This document shows, piece by piece, positions 50,250 through 58,966 of a stretch of DNA of 64,000 bases. The notes under the pieces were generated by a model. It did no database searches. It was given only the letters and a program-made list of their open reading frames with translations, and had not been told where the DNA came from. The position numbers were made by a program, and so were the translations under genes. Origin of the DNA: CAZOHG01 sp964579725 (GTDB taxonomy: Bacteria; Zhuqueibacterota; JdFR-76; BMS3Abin05); contig CAZOHG010000015.1 in the NCBI GenBank assembly GCA_964579725.1, forward strand, positions 1-64,000, in the 5' to 3' direction. Each line of letters starts with the position of its first letter. The first letter of the stretch is position 1.

Positions 50250-53189
50250 CTATTTCGTGAAATCATAGGAAACTTCGGCAGAAATATTTCTGCCGCGTCT
50301 ATATTTTTCGTAGATGTAGTCTCTCCCCTTAAAATGATGAACCTTGCGAACCGCCGGGTTTAGCAGATTCTTTGCAGATAGCGAGAACCGTAACCCTCCC
50401 CAAATATGCTGCGAAATGGTTAGATTGAGAATGGGCTGGGACAGTTCGAACACGTTCGGGGTCCCCCCTAAACTGACCGCTGCAATGCGTTCGCCGAAAA
50501 CATTGTAATAGGCGGTGGCAACGGTCCCGGTTTTTTCATTTGAATAAACCAGATCAAAATTCAGAATATACGGTGATTGTCCCTGCAAGGGCCTGAAGGC
50601 GGCTGCGTTGGGATTGACATTCCGAATCACCAGCATTTCTTCTTCCGGAATGGTGACCTTTGAATGCGCAAGCGTCACATTCCCGCCCAACTGGAAACGG
50701 GACAATTGGGGGAGCAGATTGCCCAGATGCTTTCGCACCTCAAATTCAGCCCCAATCACGGTCGCCTTGTCCACATTCTGAAATTGAACCTCTCCGTTTA
50801 CATTTAGAATAGCCCGTTCAATGGGATTTTTAAACCGCTTGTAAAATCCGCTTATGGCAAGGATTTCACCGGAATGGGGAAACCATTCCCATCGAAGATC
50901 ATAATTATCAATCAGCGTTCGTTTGAGATGAGCATTTCCGACAAAAAAATAGTCGTTGACGAAATCAAATGAGGCGTAAGGGGCCATTTCCCGGAAAGTC
51001 GGCCGGGCCAGGGTACGCCCGTAGGCCAGGCGCAGGTTAGTATTTTTAACGATATTGTACACCACATTCAATGATGGCAGCCAATCTGCCGTTTTCAATT
51101 TTCCCGGTTTCAGGCTTGTGTCCCGACTCATTACATTTATTTGCGTGGTTTCGTACCGGGCTCCCGCGATGACACGCAGGTTCTCCAAAACCGGCAGGTC
51201 AACCATTCCAAAACCCGCGCGGACAGCCTGCATCCCCCGGTAATTGCCACGCCGTTCGGAGGCATCCCGAATATAATTTCCAAAGCGGTACAGGCCGTGT
51301 GTGCTGTCCACCAGCCCCACATTGCCGGGCCGGAAGAATTCGTTGGGATGCCCGTCATACCGGATTTTATCCTGTTGATATTCAAAACGTCTTTCATGAA
51401 AGGTTCGATCGGCATTTAGGACCGCACCGCCGAATTTGAATTTCCCGGTAAGTCCTTTTCGAAACAAAAAGGGGACGGAGGCTTTCATATTAAATGTTTG
51501 GTTGTTCTCGTTCAAATCTCTGAAATAGCGTGTGGGCACCGGGTAGATGGACGGACGAATAGCGTAAACCGTATCTATTCTTCCAGCTCGATTCCGAAGC
51601 GTGTAATTATCTGTAAAAAACCGTAAATCCGGCTGTTTTTGGTAAGATTTGGTGAGTGAGCCTTCCCAGTAAATCGACATTTTGAGGAAATTTTTCAGGT
51701 AGTGCTCCCCCCGCATCTGCATCGACCGGATTTCCCGCTGCGTGTATCGGAGTGTCCGGGTTTCATAAACCGCGTTGTCGGACAAATCCCGCGGGAAGGC
51801 TCCCTTCAAATACCGGGCTGTTGATTCGCCGCTCCGAGTGAACAGGTAATTCAACCGAAAGTTGTGGTCGGGACTGGGCTTGTAAGAAAGCAATCCCAAT
51901 CCCCCGATCAGAACGTCCTCACGACCCTTTTCGTCCGAAAGCAGATAATCCGCATTCAGGGAATCCACTTCGGACACCTTACCGGTCAGCTGCCAGCGTC
52001 CCACCCGCCCTTGGTCATAATACGAGAAGGTGTGATGATAGGTCAGGCTGGCAAGATAGCCGAACGGCCGCCCGAGAAAATGCCCCTGATTTCCAACAGA
52101 GAGAGAATAGCTTTGATTGACGGGAGCTTTGCGCAGCTGCGGAGTCATTACCGGACTGAAAGCGCGCGACATGCGGTCCAGCTTTCGTGCCTCGCTTCGG
52201 TCCGTCCAGGCAGATCCGATATCCGGCACCTCTGCTCCGGCCTGTCGAAGCACGGAAGGAATACGCCGCGTTCGGTCACCCAGGGCTAGCTCATCGTATT
52301 TCCCTCTGCCGGTCGTTAGGAAATGAGGATTCAAGGTCGCCTGTGAATTGTATCCGGAAGATGAACTGAATCGAATCGTTAGATTTTCCGGGTAATTCTT
52401 GGTTCGGATATTAATGATGCCTCCGGAAAAATTCCCCGGTTGATCAGGAGTAAACGTTTTCACAGTGACCACATTTTCCAGAAGATTGCTGGGAAAAATG
52501 TCCATCTGTACGGCTTTTTTATCGGGATCGGTGCTTGGCAGCGCGGCGCCGTTCAGCTGCGTGTTGGTGTAGCGTTCCCCGATTCCCCGAATGTACACGT
52601 ATTTTCCATCCACAACCGACGCCCCCGTGACCAATTTCATGGCCTCGCTCGCGTTGCCCGTCCCAAAGCGCGACATGGCTTCAGCACTGATGGCATCGCT
52701 CACGGCCTCTGCTTTCTGGCGGTTCCGAAGCAAGGCGGCTTCCGTATTCGTCAGTGGACTTGCCTCCACCACAACCGATTTGCCCTGAATCGCCTTGGGC
52801 AGAAGCGCAAAATTAACCACTCCCACTTTTTCGCCATATACCCGTACCCCTTTAATCGTTTTTCTGGCGTAACCCATCATCGAGGCCGTGAGGGAATAAT
52901 TTCCAACCGGCACATTCCGAATAAAAAACAACCCGTTGAGATCGGTTGCCGCTCCCATTCGGGTACCGTCAATCATCACATTGACCCCCGGCAGAGGATC
53001 GCCGCTCACGCCGTCATAAACAGACCCCGTAAGCTTTCCCACAAGGGCCACGGCCGACGTTTTCCCTTCGGGTCCTCTTTTTGTCCCATTATCCGATGCT
53101 CTGAGCATTCCGAAATCTGCCAGAACCATAAAAACAATCAGCCCCACTAAAAATCCTGCGTCTTTGATGTTTGATAATTTTCCAATCAT
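50250..53189 (-). CDS. TonB-dependent receptor
   Basis: A 979-residue outer-membrane receptor. After the signal/anchor segment (about 8-30) there is a carboxypeptidase-regulatory-like domain (about 52-135, GSVYDGVSGDPLPGVNVMIDG), the plug (about 150-270; YVYIRGIGERYTNTQLNG; NFSGGIINIRTKN) and the 22-strand barrel to the C-terminus (SAEVSYDFTK). It imports a bulky ligand with TonB-ExbBD energy. It diverges from the PhoB-like regulator at 53554 and precedes the T9SS protein, so it is likely controlled by the kinase/regulator pair. GGGAGAAAG precedes the ATG. Confidence 0.93.
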   Translation of the reverse strand: MIGKLSNIKDAGFLVGLIVFMVLADFGMLRASDNGTKRGPEGKTSAVALVGKLTGSVYDGVSGDPLPGVNVMIDGTRMGAATDLNGLFFIRNVPVGNYSLTASMMGYARKTIKGVRVYGEKVGVVNFALLPKAIQGKSVVVEASPLTNTEAALLRNRQKAEAVSDAISAEAMSRFGTGNASEAMKLVTGASVVDGKYVYIRGIGERYTNTQLNGAALPSTDPDKKAVQMDIFPSNLLENVVTVKTFTPDQPGNFSGGIINIRTKNYPENLTIRFSSSSGYNSQATLNPHFLTTGRGKYDELALGDRTRRIPSVLRQAGAEVPDIGSAWTDRSEARKLDRMSRAFSPVMTPQLRKAPVNQSYSLSVGNQGHFLGRPFGYLASLTYHHTFSYYDQGRVGRWQLTGKVSEVDSLNADYLLSDEKGREDVLIGGLGLLSYKPSPDHNFRLNYLFTRSGESTARYLKGAFPRDLSDNAVYETRTLRYTQREIRSMQMRGEHYLKNFLKMSIYWEGSLTKSYQKQPDLRFFTDNYTLRNRAGRIDTVYAIRPSIYPVPTRYFRDLNENNQTFNMKASVPFLFRKGLTGKFKFGGAVLNADRTFHERRFEYQQDKIRYDGHPNEFFRPGNVGLVDSTHGLYRFGNYIRDASERRGNYRGMQAVRAGFGMVDLPVLENLRVIAGARYETTQINVMSRDTSLKPGKLKTADWLPSLNVVYNIVKNTNLRLAYGRTLARPTFREMAPYASFDFVNDYFFVGNAHLKRTLIDNYDLRWEWFPHSGEILAISGFYKRFKNPIERAILNVNGEVQFQNVDKATVIGAEFEVRKHLGNLLPQLSRFQLGGNVTLAHSKVTIPEEEMLVIRNVNPNAAAFRPLQGQSPYILNFDLVYSNEKTGTVATAYYNVFGERIAAVSLGGTPNVFELSQPILNLTISQHIWGGLRFSLSAKNLLNPAVRKVHHFKGRDYIYEKYRRGRNISAEVSYDFTK

Positions 53190-53258
53190 GTTTCTTTCTC
53201 CCGACTAAATATGGACCAGTTTACGATTGTTTAAACAACCCGAAATGAATATGGCGTT

Positions 53259-53271
53259 AAACTGTTAGAAT
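53259..53271 (-). promoter_or_regulatory. Shared motif upstream of the TonB receptor
   Basis: Reads ATTCTAACAGTTT on the minus strand, followed by AACG, giving closely spaced TAAC elements as in Pho-box-like sites. It is 70 bases before the receptor start and matches 12 of 13 bases of the motif before the regulator. Confidence 0.35.
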
Positions 53272-53498
53272 CGTATTAGCCCACAATTAAACCTCGGTTA
53301 TTTTATTTTCGTACCGGTTTGCCTGATACAACACGGACTATATTCTTAATGTTTTCATTAACTTAGCTAAACAAGCTACCTTGACGAAGCCATTACGGAA
53401 AATATTTTCCTTGATTCCAATAAAAAGGTGAAATAATTTAGAACAATTCCTTTCACCGGAAAAGGGCTCATACAATTGATTAACGGAAAGCTCACAAA

Positions 53499-53511
53499 AT
53501 TCTAACAATTT
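53499..53511 (+). promoter_or_regulatory. Shared motif upstream of the response regulator
   Basis: ATTCTAACAATTT, about 43 bases before the regulator ATG, followed by CCCTTAAC. Matches the motif at 53259 except for one base. Binding by the regulator is an inference. Confidence 0.35.
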
Positions 53512-53553
53512 TCCCTTAACTTAAAGGCGACGAGATAGAGGAGAGATTCAGAG

Positions 53554-54252
53554 ATGGCGAGAAAACGCGTTCTTGTGGTAGATGATGAAGAAGATATTTT
53601 GGAATTAATTGATCACCATTTGAAACGGGAGGGTTTCGAAGTACAATCGGTGGTTTCGGGTGAAGAGGCCCTGCGTGCCGTTTCGGAAAATACGCCGGAT
53701 CTCATTGTACTGGATTTAATGCTCCCGGGCGTTGACGGCCTTGAGGTTTGCAGACGTTTGAAAGAGGAACGCAACACCAAGAATATCCCCATCATTATTT
53801 TAAGTGCGAAAGGGGATGAAGCGGATATTGTAACTGGGCTGGAACTGGGAGCGGACGATTACGTTCCCAAACCGTTCAGCCCGCGGGTGCTGGTTGCCCG
53901 GATTCGGGCCGTTCTCCGCCGAAAAAAAGCTGGTGTGTTACCTGAATCGGAAGTGCTTCAAATTCACGATCTGGTCATCGATCCCGGAAAACACAAGGTC
54001 ACCATTAACGGGAAAAAAATCGATCTCACGTACACGGAATTTCATTTCTTGTCGATTTTAGCCCGACGCCCGGGGTGGGTATTTACCCGTTACCAACTGG
54101 TGGATGCGGTGCGGGGAGCCAATTATCCCGTTACCGACCGGTCCGTGGACGTACAGATTGTGGGACTTCGTAAAAAATTGGGAAAATACGGGAAGCTAAT
54201 CGAAACGGTTCGCGGCGTTGGCTACCGCTTTAAGGAAGAATGGCAAGATTAA
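53554..54252 (+). CDS. PhoB/OmpR-family response regulator
   Basis: A 232-residue regulator: receiver domain (1-120; VVDDEEDILELI acidic pocket, phospho-Asp in LIVLDLMLPGVDG, Lys in YVPKPFSPRVL) and winged-helix DNA-binding domain (135-230; LTYTEFHFLSILARRPGWVFTRYQLVDAV, RSVDVQIVGLRKKLGKYG). It is closest in style to PhoB/PhoP. AGAGGAGAG precedes the ATG. The probable kinase partner is the PhoR-like protein at 46315, separated from it by the T9SS protein and receptor genes. Confidence 0.93.
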   Translation: MARKRVLVVDDEEDILELIDHHLKREGFEVQSVVSGEEALRAVSENTPDLIVLDLMLPGVDGLEVCRRLKEERNTKNIPIIILSAKGDEADIVTGLELGADDYVPKPFSPRVLVARIRAVLRRKKAGVLPESEVLQIHDLVIDPGKHKVTINGKKIDLTYTEFHFLSILARRPGWVFTRYQLVDAVRGANYPVTDRSVDVQIVGLRKKLGKYGKLIETVRGVGYRFKEEWQD

Positions 54253-54456
54253 AATTAAGAAGAAATATTTCAGTCGGAAAAAAGCAAAGTATCATGATCG
54301 CCCTATTCAGTAAAATGGGTTCCACGTGCCAAAAATACAATGAATATGGCATTAAGATTGGCATCCCCCCGTTTTTATCCTTTTAACAAACGCCCAAAAG
54401 GTACCTACTAACCAAGAAAATTCTAACTCGAAATGGTGCATTCAATATCCTCAAAT

Positions 54457-54600
54457 TTACTGCCCCACCAGTTCCTTGTCCTTGCACTGGTTTTGTTCAA
54501 ACTGAACGGTCACATGTGAAATGCCGAAATCTTCCTTTAATTCCCGCTGAATCGTGCTTGAATCTGTAATGTCGCGACGGAAATGGGCTATTAGGAGTCA
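54457..54600 (-). pseudogene. C-terminal remnant of a cation diffusion facilitator transporter
   Basis: A minus-strand frame of about 48 codons ending at TAA 54457 reads AHFRRDITDSSTIQREL followed by KEDFGISHVTVQFEQNQC, which resembles the cytosolic C-terminal domain of CDF (CzcD/ZnT) metal exporters. The membrane domain is missing; upstream on this strand the sequence turns into a transposase fragment. Confidence 0.55.
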
Positions 54601-54642
54601 TTTTCAACCAAAATTCGAAATTTGAGGAAAATATGATATTAT

Positions 54643-54850
54643 TTTGGGAAATATCATAAAGATATCGTGGATTATTTTGAAATATTGCTAAATGATGGGT
54701 CCGCGGCACATTTCGATTTGACGCCTTGTAAAGCGATTCAATCTCATCAACTAAAGAAGGCCAATCCACAAAACCATGAATCTTTTGCAAAAGAATGTCG
54801 CCGCGAGAACGTTTTCTACGTTTCCTCAAAACACTATCGACCAGATTCAA
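54643..54850 (-). mobile_element. N-terminal remnant of an IS5/IS1182-type transposase
   Basis: About 69 codons, beginning MNLVDSVLRKRRKRSRGDIL and continuing with KIHGFVDWPSLVDEIESLYK, match the start of IS5-group transposases, where LLEKI..LVDW..L...L is typical. The DDE catalytic part is absent and the frame is degraded after YLYDISQ. No inverted repeats are recognised. It abuts the CDF remnant and lies 280 bases from repeat copy B. Confidence 0.6.
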
Positions 54851-55127
54851 TCGACGAGTGGGTTTCCCAATCGTAGTATATCTTCCTAAGTGCTTGTTGA
54901 CAAGCGAATAAGGAATTTCTCGCTAAAAAACAATCGCAAAAAAGAGCTGATTAAGTCCAAGATTGCAAAAAACGTCTGAAGGGGAAACTACATTTTGGTG
55001 TGTTTTAAATATAATTTGAGACGCCGGAAAACGCACATTCCTTTTTCGTGGGTCTTTTGATTTCAGAACAACGGTTGTAGATTTTTGTTTTTTAGAGTTA
55101 GTTCGTCCCCCGTGTCCGTAGGACACA
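54851..55127. other. Gene-free stretch left of repeat copy B
   Basis: AT-rich and without a gene I can support. A small palindrome GTGTCC-GTA-GGACAC (55112-55126) ends one base before the repeat boundary at 55128. Confidence 0.4.
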
Positions 55128-56061
55128 GAATAAATGTGCACCCACCCATTCAAGGGTAAGCAGGCGGAATTTACCCAAAAACCCAAATGGGATTGGAGTA
55201 CGCGCGGCGTCCTTTGTCGGTGGCCATTTCAAGGCGAAAATGCACGCGCTCGCCTGCTTCCAATGTAAAACGTCGGGAAAAAGTTTGCGCAAACCCGTCC
55301 GAGCCTTCTGTTTGAACCTGTAAAAGCTTTTCTCGCACGCGGCCGGTACCTTCTCCGATTTTACCCCGAAGAAGACGAATCGTCGTTAATTCCCCGAATT
55401 CAGGCGTTGACACAAATTGAGCCTTGAGCCAAATGTCGCGGCCGAAAATACGGCCCCCCAGCGGCACCCGTTGCCCTAAAGCGTTTTCCGCCTCAAATTG
55501 AAGAGCCGGGCCATCCGTGACAAATCCCCGCCCCGAACGAATCGCTTCTAAGATTTCCGGTAAGGAACGCGCTTTGACAAAAACACCGGTTCGTTTTTCG
55601 CCTAAAATTTGTTCGTTCATTTCAATCATCTTAAAAAAGGGGAAACCAATTTGACGGTAGCGGTTGAAGTTCCCGTGGGCGTCTGTCCCGGCAAAAATAA
55701 ATTTTCGCTCGCCGCGAGCCAGTGCCCGTTTCCACAAATGCAATCCGATTTGAAATCCCCTGCCCCAATCTCCGTTCACAATTTGAAGTCCCTGCAATTT
55801 AGAATGCGCTGTGTCTTTTTCTTCCCACTTCCCCCTGTGCACGAGGAGGTACTCGAGGCGAGGCGGAGGCGTGCCCGGGTGCGCGGCAATGGCCACGGCT
55901 TCCGGCGGGAGGGCGTCCAACACATCCCGAATGCTGTGTTCCGAATGAAATTTGAACCACTTTTCAGCTCCGTCTCCCGAGCCTTTGAAAAATCGGGCGC
56001 TGTTTAAAACGAGAAAATGGACGTTCCGGCCGCGGGCATTGCGCACGGTGACTTCTTCTCC
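55128..56061. repeat. 934-bp direct repeat, copy B
   Basis: Partner of 44554-45487, in the same orientation. This copy lies inside the full-length hydrolase gene, so copy B is taken as the resident sequence and copy A as the duplicated part. Confidence 0.93.
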
Positions 56062-56823
56062 GGGAATGAGAAGTGTCTCTCCCGACTTGGCTTCCGTGTT
56101 GAATCGATTCACTTCGCGGCGGAAGCGCGCCCATTTGCGAAGTTTGGGGTCATTTTTCAAATAATTGTTTTCGTAGTCGTCCAAATCGTAGGAATGGTCC
56201 GTAACGGCCACAAAATCGAGTCCCAGAGCGGTAGCGGCAGCCCGAAGATCGGACAACGGCACTCCAAATTCCACCTGATCACTTGTAAAATTGGAGTGCG
56301 TGTGCAAATCGCCATAAACGAGGCCGGGGAAACGGGGCAAGGGGTGGCTGGACACATGAACCTGTAGAGGAGCGTGGCCAGTGCCTCGGTAGTTGTCATT
56401 TTCAAAGCGAAACAGCTTTCCCTTTCGTTCAATTTCAAACCGAACAGTCAGCTTGAGCTGTCCAAAGGTTTTTTCGGGAAGAGAAAGCAAATAGGTTCGG
56501 GACCACCAGGGGGAAGAAAGAAGTAAATCCCCCGAGAATAAACGGGCGCGGACGGGGGGAGCGTTCTCAACTGTGCCGATTGCCGTAATTTTTTTAAGGC
56601 GGATTGGGTAACGGTGCGCATCTTTCACAAGCACGGTAATGGGAAGCGGAACGCCCGGCTCCAAACGGTAGGGAGCGTCGGCGAGAATTTCGGGAAAGGG
56701 GTGTTTTAAAAAACTGTACACCCCTTTGAAAGTGTAGTGAATTTCCGCGTAACCCAAAACAAAGGTCAGTGCCGGAAAAAGCCAATCTGAAAGCGCTGCG
56801 AATGTAGAGAAAATTTGGCTCAC
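55171..56823 (-). CDS. CehA/McbA family metallohydrolase (PHP domain), full length
   Basis: A 550-residue protein. After about 150 residues with beta-rich character, the PHP metallohydrolase domain starts with YGDLHTHSNFTSDQVEFG (two His ligands), VAVTDHSYDLDDYEN and LLIPGEEVTVRNARGRNVHFL; further ligands are expected in AIAAHPGTPPPR and IFAGTDAHGNFNRY. The C-terminal part (about 430-550) is a beta-sandwich. CehA/McbA-type proteins hydrolyse phosphoesters and related bonds. Start is GTG at 56823, overlapping the stop of the radical SAM gene (GTGA), so it belongs to the surface glycan operon. The N-terminal segment has a hydrophobic stretch (WLFPALTFVLGYA) that may be a membrane anchor. Confidence 0.87.
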   Translation of the reverse strand: MSQIFSTFAALSDWLFPALTFVLGYAEIHYTFKGVYSFLKHPFPEILADAPYRLEPGVPLPITVLVKDAHRYPIRLKKITAIGTVENAPPVRARLFSGDLLLSSPWWSRTYLLSLPEKTFGQLKLTVRFEIERKGKLFRFENDNYRGTGHAPLQVHVSSHPLPRFPGLVYGDLHTHSNFTSDQVEFGVPLSDLRAAATALGLDFVAVTDHSYDLDDYENNYLKNDPKLRKWARFRREVNRFNTEAKSGETLLIPGEEVTVRNARGRNVHFLVLNSARFFKGSGDGAEKWFKFHSEHSIRDVLDALPPEAVAIAAHPGTPPPRLEYLLVHRGKWEEKDTAHSKLQGLQIVNGDWGRGFQIGLHLWKRALARGERKFIFAGTDAHGNFNRYRQIGFPFFKMIEMNEQILGEKRTGVFVKARSLPEILEAIRSGRGFVTDGPALQFEAENALGQRVPLGGRIFGRDIWLKAQFVSTPEFGELTTIRLLRGKIGEGTGRVREKLLQVQTEGSDGFAQTFSRRFTLEAGERVHFRLEMATDKGRRAYSNPIWVFG

Positions 56824-57851
56824 AACGTTTTCCCCCTGAGCGGTTTGGACCAGCGAGCGCGCAGGTTTTTGTCCAGGTAGTACTTGATTTTGGGAACTAC
56901 ACTCAAGTAGAAATAGCGGTCCCGAACGTAAAGAAACGAAGGGTCAAAATAACAATTGATCGTACAATTTTGGCAGAAGGGGTAGCGCCCTTGATTTTTC
57001 ATGGCCCGCAGCCGTTGTGAGGAACGCAGCGCTGTGGCCAAATCTTTTTCAATAGGAACGGCTTGATTGCGATGGTGAAAACAGGGCAAGAGTAGCTCAT
57101 TTTGTGGTGAAATAACTACAGTGGAAGAGACGCTCCGGCAGCGGGGACGCCCCCGCTGATTTCCGCCCGCGTGAATAAAGCGGTGGAAGGCGCGGTTCAC
57201 GTACACAAAAGGAGTGTGTTGAAATTTTTCTACAAATCGGACAACGGACTCAGAAGCTGCCGGATTTCCAAAATAGCTGAAAACCGGGTTGGTCACCAGG
57301 AGAAGGCGTTCCTGTCGCGCAAATTTGGCCAGATTCGGCAGCTCGCGATAGTTGCTTTGCGTGACCGTGAAGAGCAGATCGGGGCGTTCGCCCAGCTTTT
57401 TGGCTAACCGAATGCTTTCCATGACCGAGTGAAAAATCGGCACCCCCCGCAAAACGTTGTGTTTTTCGGGAATCAGAGAATCGAGGGAAAAGTGCAAAAT
57501 GTCCACCAACCCCCGAATTTCTTCGGCACGCTGCGGGTAGAGCAGGGTGTTGGTGGTGACGCTGGTAATAAATCCAAGGCGTTTGGCCTCGGCCAACATG
57601 GCCGGAAGTGCCCGATTCAGCAAAGGCTCTCCACCGGTGAAATCCACAAAAATGACGCCTATTTTTCGCAGAACCTTGAGGTTGGCTGCCACGTCCTCGA
57701 AGCGTGCGTCCGGCGTGCGCTTGTAGTCGGCTCGCTGCCAAAAATCACAAAAAACGCACCGCGCGTTGCAGCGGTACGTTACGTAGTAGTTGCAAAGAAT
57801 CGGGCGATTTCGAAAGACATTGAGAAAATTTTTTAGATTTTGGACAATCAT
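56820..57851 (-). CDS. Radical SAM protein with C-terminal SPASM-like cysteine region
   Basis: A 343-residue radical SAM enzyme. The 4Fe-4S motif is CNARCVFC (C-x3-C-x2-C, about residues 27-34), followed by FTGGEPLLN. The C-terminal part has Cys residues in RPRCRSVSS, LLPCFHH and PFCQNCTINCYF, as in SPASM/Twitch domains that bind auxiliary clusters. The ATG at 57851 overlaps the stop of the upstream glycosyltransferase (ATGA); the longer frame to 58160 overlaps that gene and lacks homology. Set among glycan genes it may modify a sugar, lipid or peptide; no substrate can be named. Confidence 0.87.
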   Translation of the reverse strand: MIVQNLKNFLNVFRNRPILCNYYVTYRCNARCVFCDFWQRADYKRTPDARFEDVAANLKVLRKIGVIFVDFTGGEPLLNRALPAMLAEAKRLGFITSVTTNTLLYPQRAEEIRGLVDILHFSLDSLIPEKHNVLRGVPIFHSVMESIRLAKKLGERPDLLFTVTQSNYRELPNLAKFARQERLLLVTNPVFSYFGNPAASESVVRFVEKFQHTPFVYVNRAFHRFIHAGGNQRGRPRCRSVSSTVVISPQNELLLPCFHHRNQAVPIEKDLATALRSSQRLRAMKNQGRYPFCQNCTINCYFDPSFLYVRDRYFYLSVVPKIKYYLDKNLRARWSKPLRGKTL

Positions 57852-58966
57852 CGCGCCTGGTAATCGGTTCCTTTCCAGTGAACGGTGTTGGAAAAAGCGA
57901 AAAGCGAAAGGACGAGCGTGTACAGGAAATAGAAGATTTCGTAAAATGGGAAAAATAAAAAGAGCCCCGTTTTTTTGTTGGGGATTAAACTGCGCAAAAG
58001 CAGCAGAGCGTCTGTTGCGAAAACCAGCGCAAATCCCGCCGTGGCAAGGGGGTAAAATCCGGGGAGGAAAAGGGCAACAGGCAAAATCAGGTGATTTAAA
58101 AAGCTGGTTACCATGAGTAAAAAGCCGAAGAGGCGCACCTTTTTCCCTCCCACCAGCCACCTTTTTCTCTGGCGGAAGAAATCTCTGAGGGTTTTTTCGG
58201 GAAAACTCAGGACGGTTGTTCGGGGATCAATGGGAAAGTGAATGTCCCAATCGGTGCGTTGACAAATGCTGCGCACCAGAGCGTAGTCTTCGGTAACGCT
58301 GAAGCCGATGTGGGGAAATCCACCCACCTGAAAATAGACCTGCTTTCGAAGTGCCATGTTGTTTCCAATGCAACTGGTCGGCTGGTTCAATCCCGTTGCC
58401 CCAGCGGCCGCCGTAAGCAAGTAGGCCCAATCGAGCGCCTGCACGGCTTCCCAAATAGTGTGGCGCCCGTGACGCGACGCAAGGTAGGTCTGGCCGCAAA
58501 CCAGACCCGTGTCTGCGTCAAAGTACCTTAATAGGGCTTGAATCCAATGGGGAGGCAAAAGGCAGTCGGCGTCCGTGAAGAAAATGAACTCCCCTGTGGC
58601 TTTTTCCATGGCGGCGTGCAGGGCGTTTTCCTTCCCCGAGAGCGTGGGCGGGTGGGATTCAATGTGAATTGCCTGAATAAAATCGTGGCGAGCCGCCAGT
58701 TGGTCGAAAATTTCGCCCGTTTTGTCGGTAGACCGGTCGTTTACCAAAAAGATTTCCAGATTTTCGCGCGGGTAGGTCAGATGTAAAAGCGAACGGAGAA
58801 AAGCAGGCAGCTCTTTTTCCTCGTTTCGGGCCGCCAGAACAACACTGACTTTCGGGAAGTCCTTGAGCGGCCATTTGCGTTGTTTTAAAAATGTTCCGGC
58901 GAAAAGCAGCACGCCGAAAAAAACGTACAAGGCAACCAAAATCCCCAAAAAGACGGCTGCGTTCAT
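57848..58966 (-). CDS. Membrane glycosyltransferase family 2 (first)
   Basis: A 372-residue processive-type GT2. N-terminal membrane helix (about 3-25), GT-A domain with VSVVLAARNEEKELPAF, FLVNDRSTDKT, FFTDADCLLPP, VTEDYALV and the QRKRW acceptor motif, then two or three C-terminal membrane helices (from about 280). It uses a nucleotide sugar to build a polysaccharide or glycolipid at the inner membrane. Its ATG overlaps the stop of the deacetylase gene. Confidence 0.9.
   Translation of the reverse strand: MNAAVFLGILVALYVFFGVLLFAGTFLKQRKWPLKDFPKVSVVLAARNEEKELPAFLRSLLHLTYPRENLEIFLVNDRSTDKTGEIFDQLAARHDFIQAIHIESHPPTLSGKENALHAAMEKATGEFIFFTDADCLLPPHWIQALLRYFDADTGLVCGQTYLASRHGRHTIWEAVQALDWAYLLTAAAGATGLNQPTSCIGNNMALRKQVYFQVGGFPHIGFSVTEDYALVRSICQRTDWDIHFPIDPRTTVLSFPEKTLRDFFRQRKRWLVGGKKVRLFGFLLMVTSFLNHLILPVALFLPGFYPLATAGFALVFATDALLLLRSLIPNKKTGLFLFFPFYEIFYFLYTLVLSLFAFSNTVHWKGTDYQAR

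Larger units (their letters stand above)
53190..53553. other. Divergent promoter region between TonB receptor and response regulator
   Basis: An AT-rich 364-base region. A 13-base motif ATTCTAACARTTT occurs once toward each gene (53259-53271 minus, 53499-53511 plus), possibly a regulator site. No small gene is apparent. Confidence 0.5.

Noticed and set aside
54667..54876. 69-codon plus-strand frame
   Set aside because: It is the reverse strand of the transposase remnant, which has recognisable homology on the minus strand.
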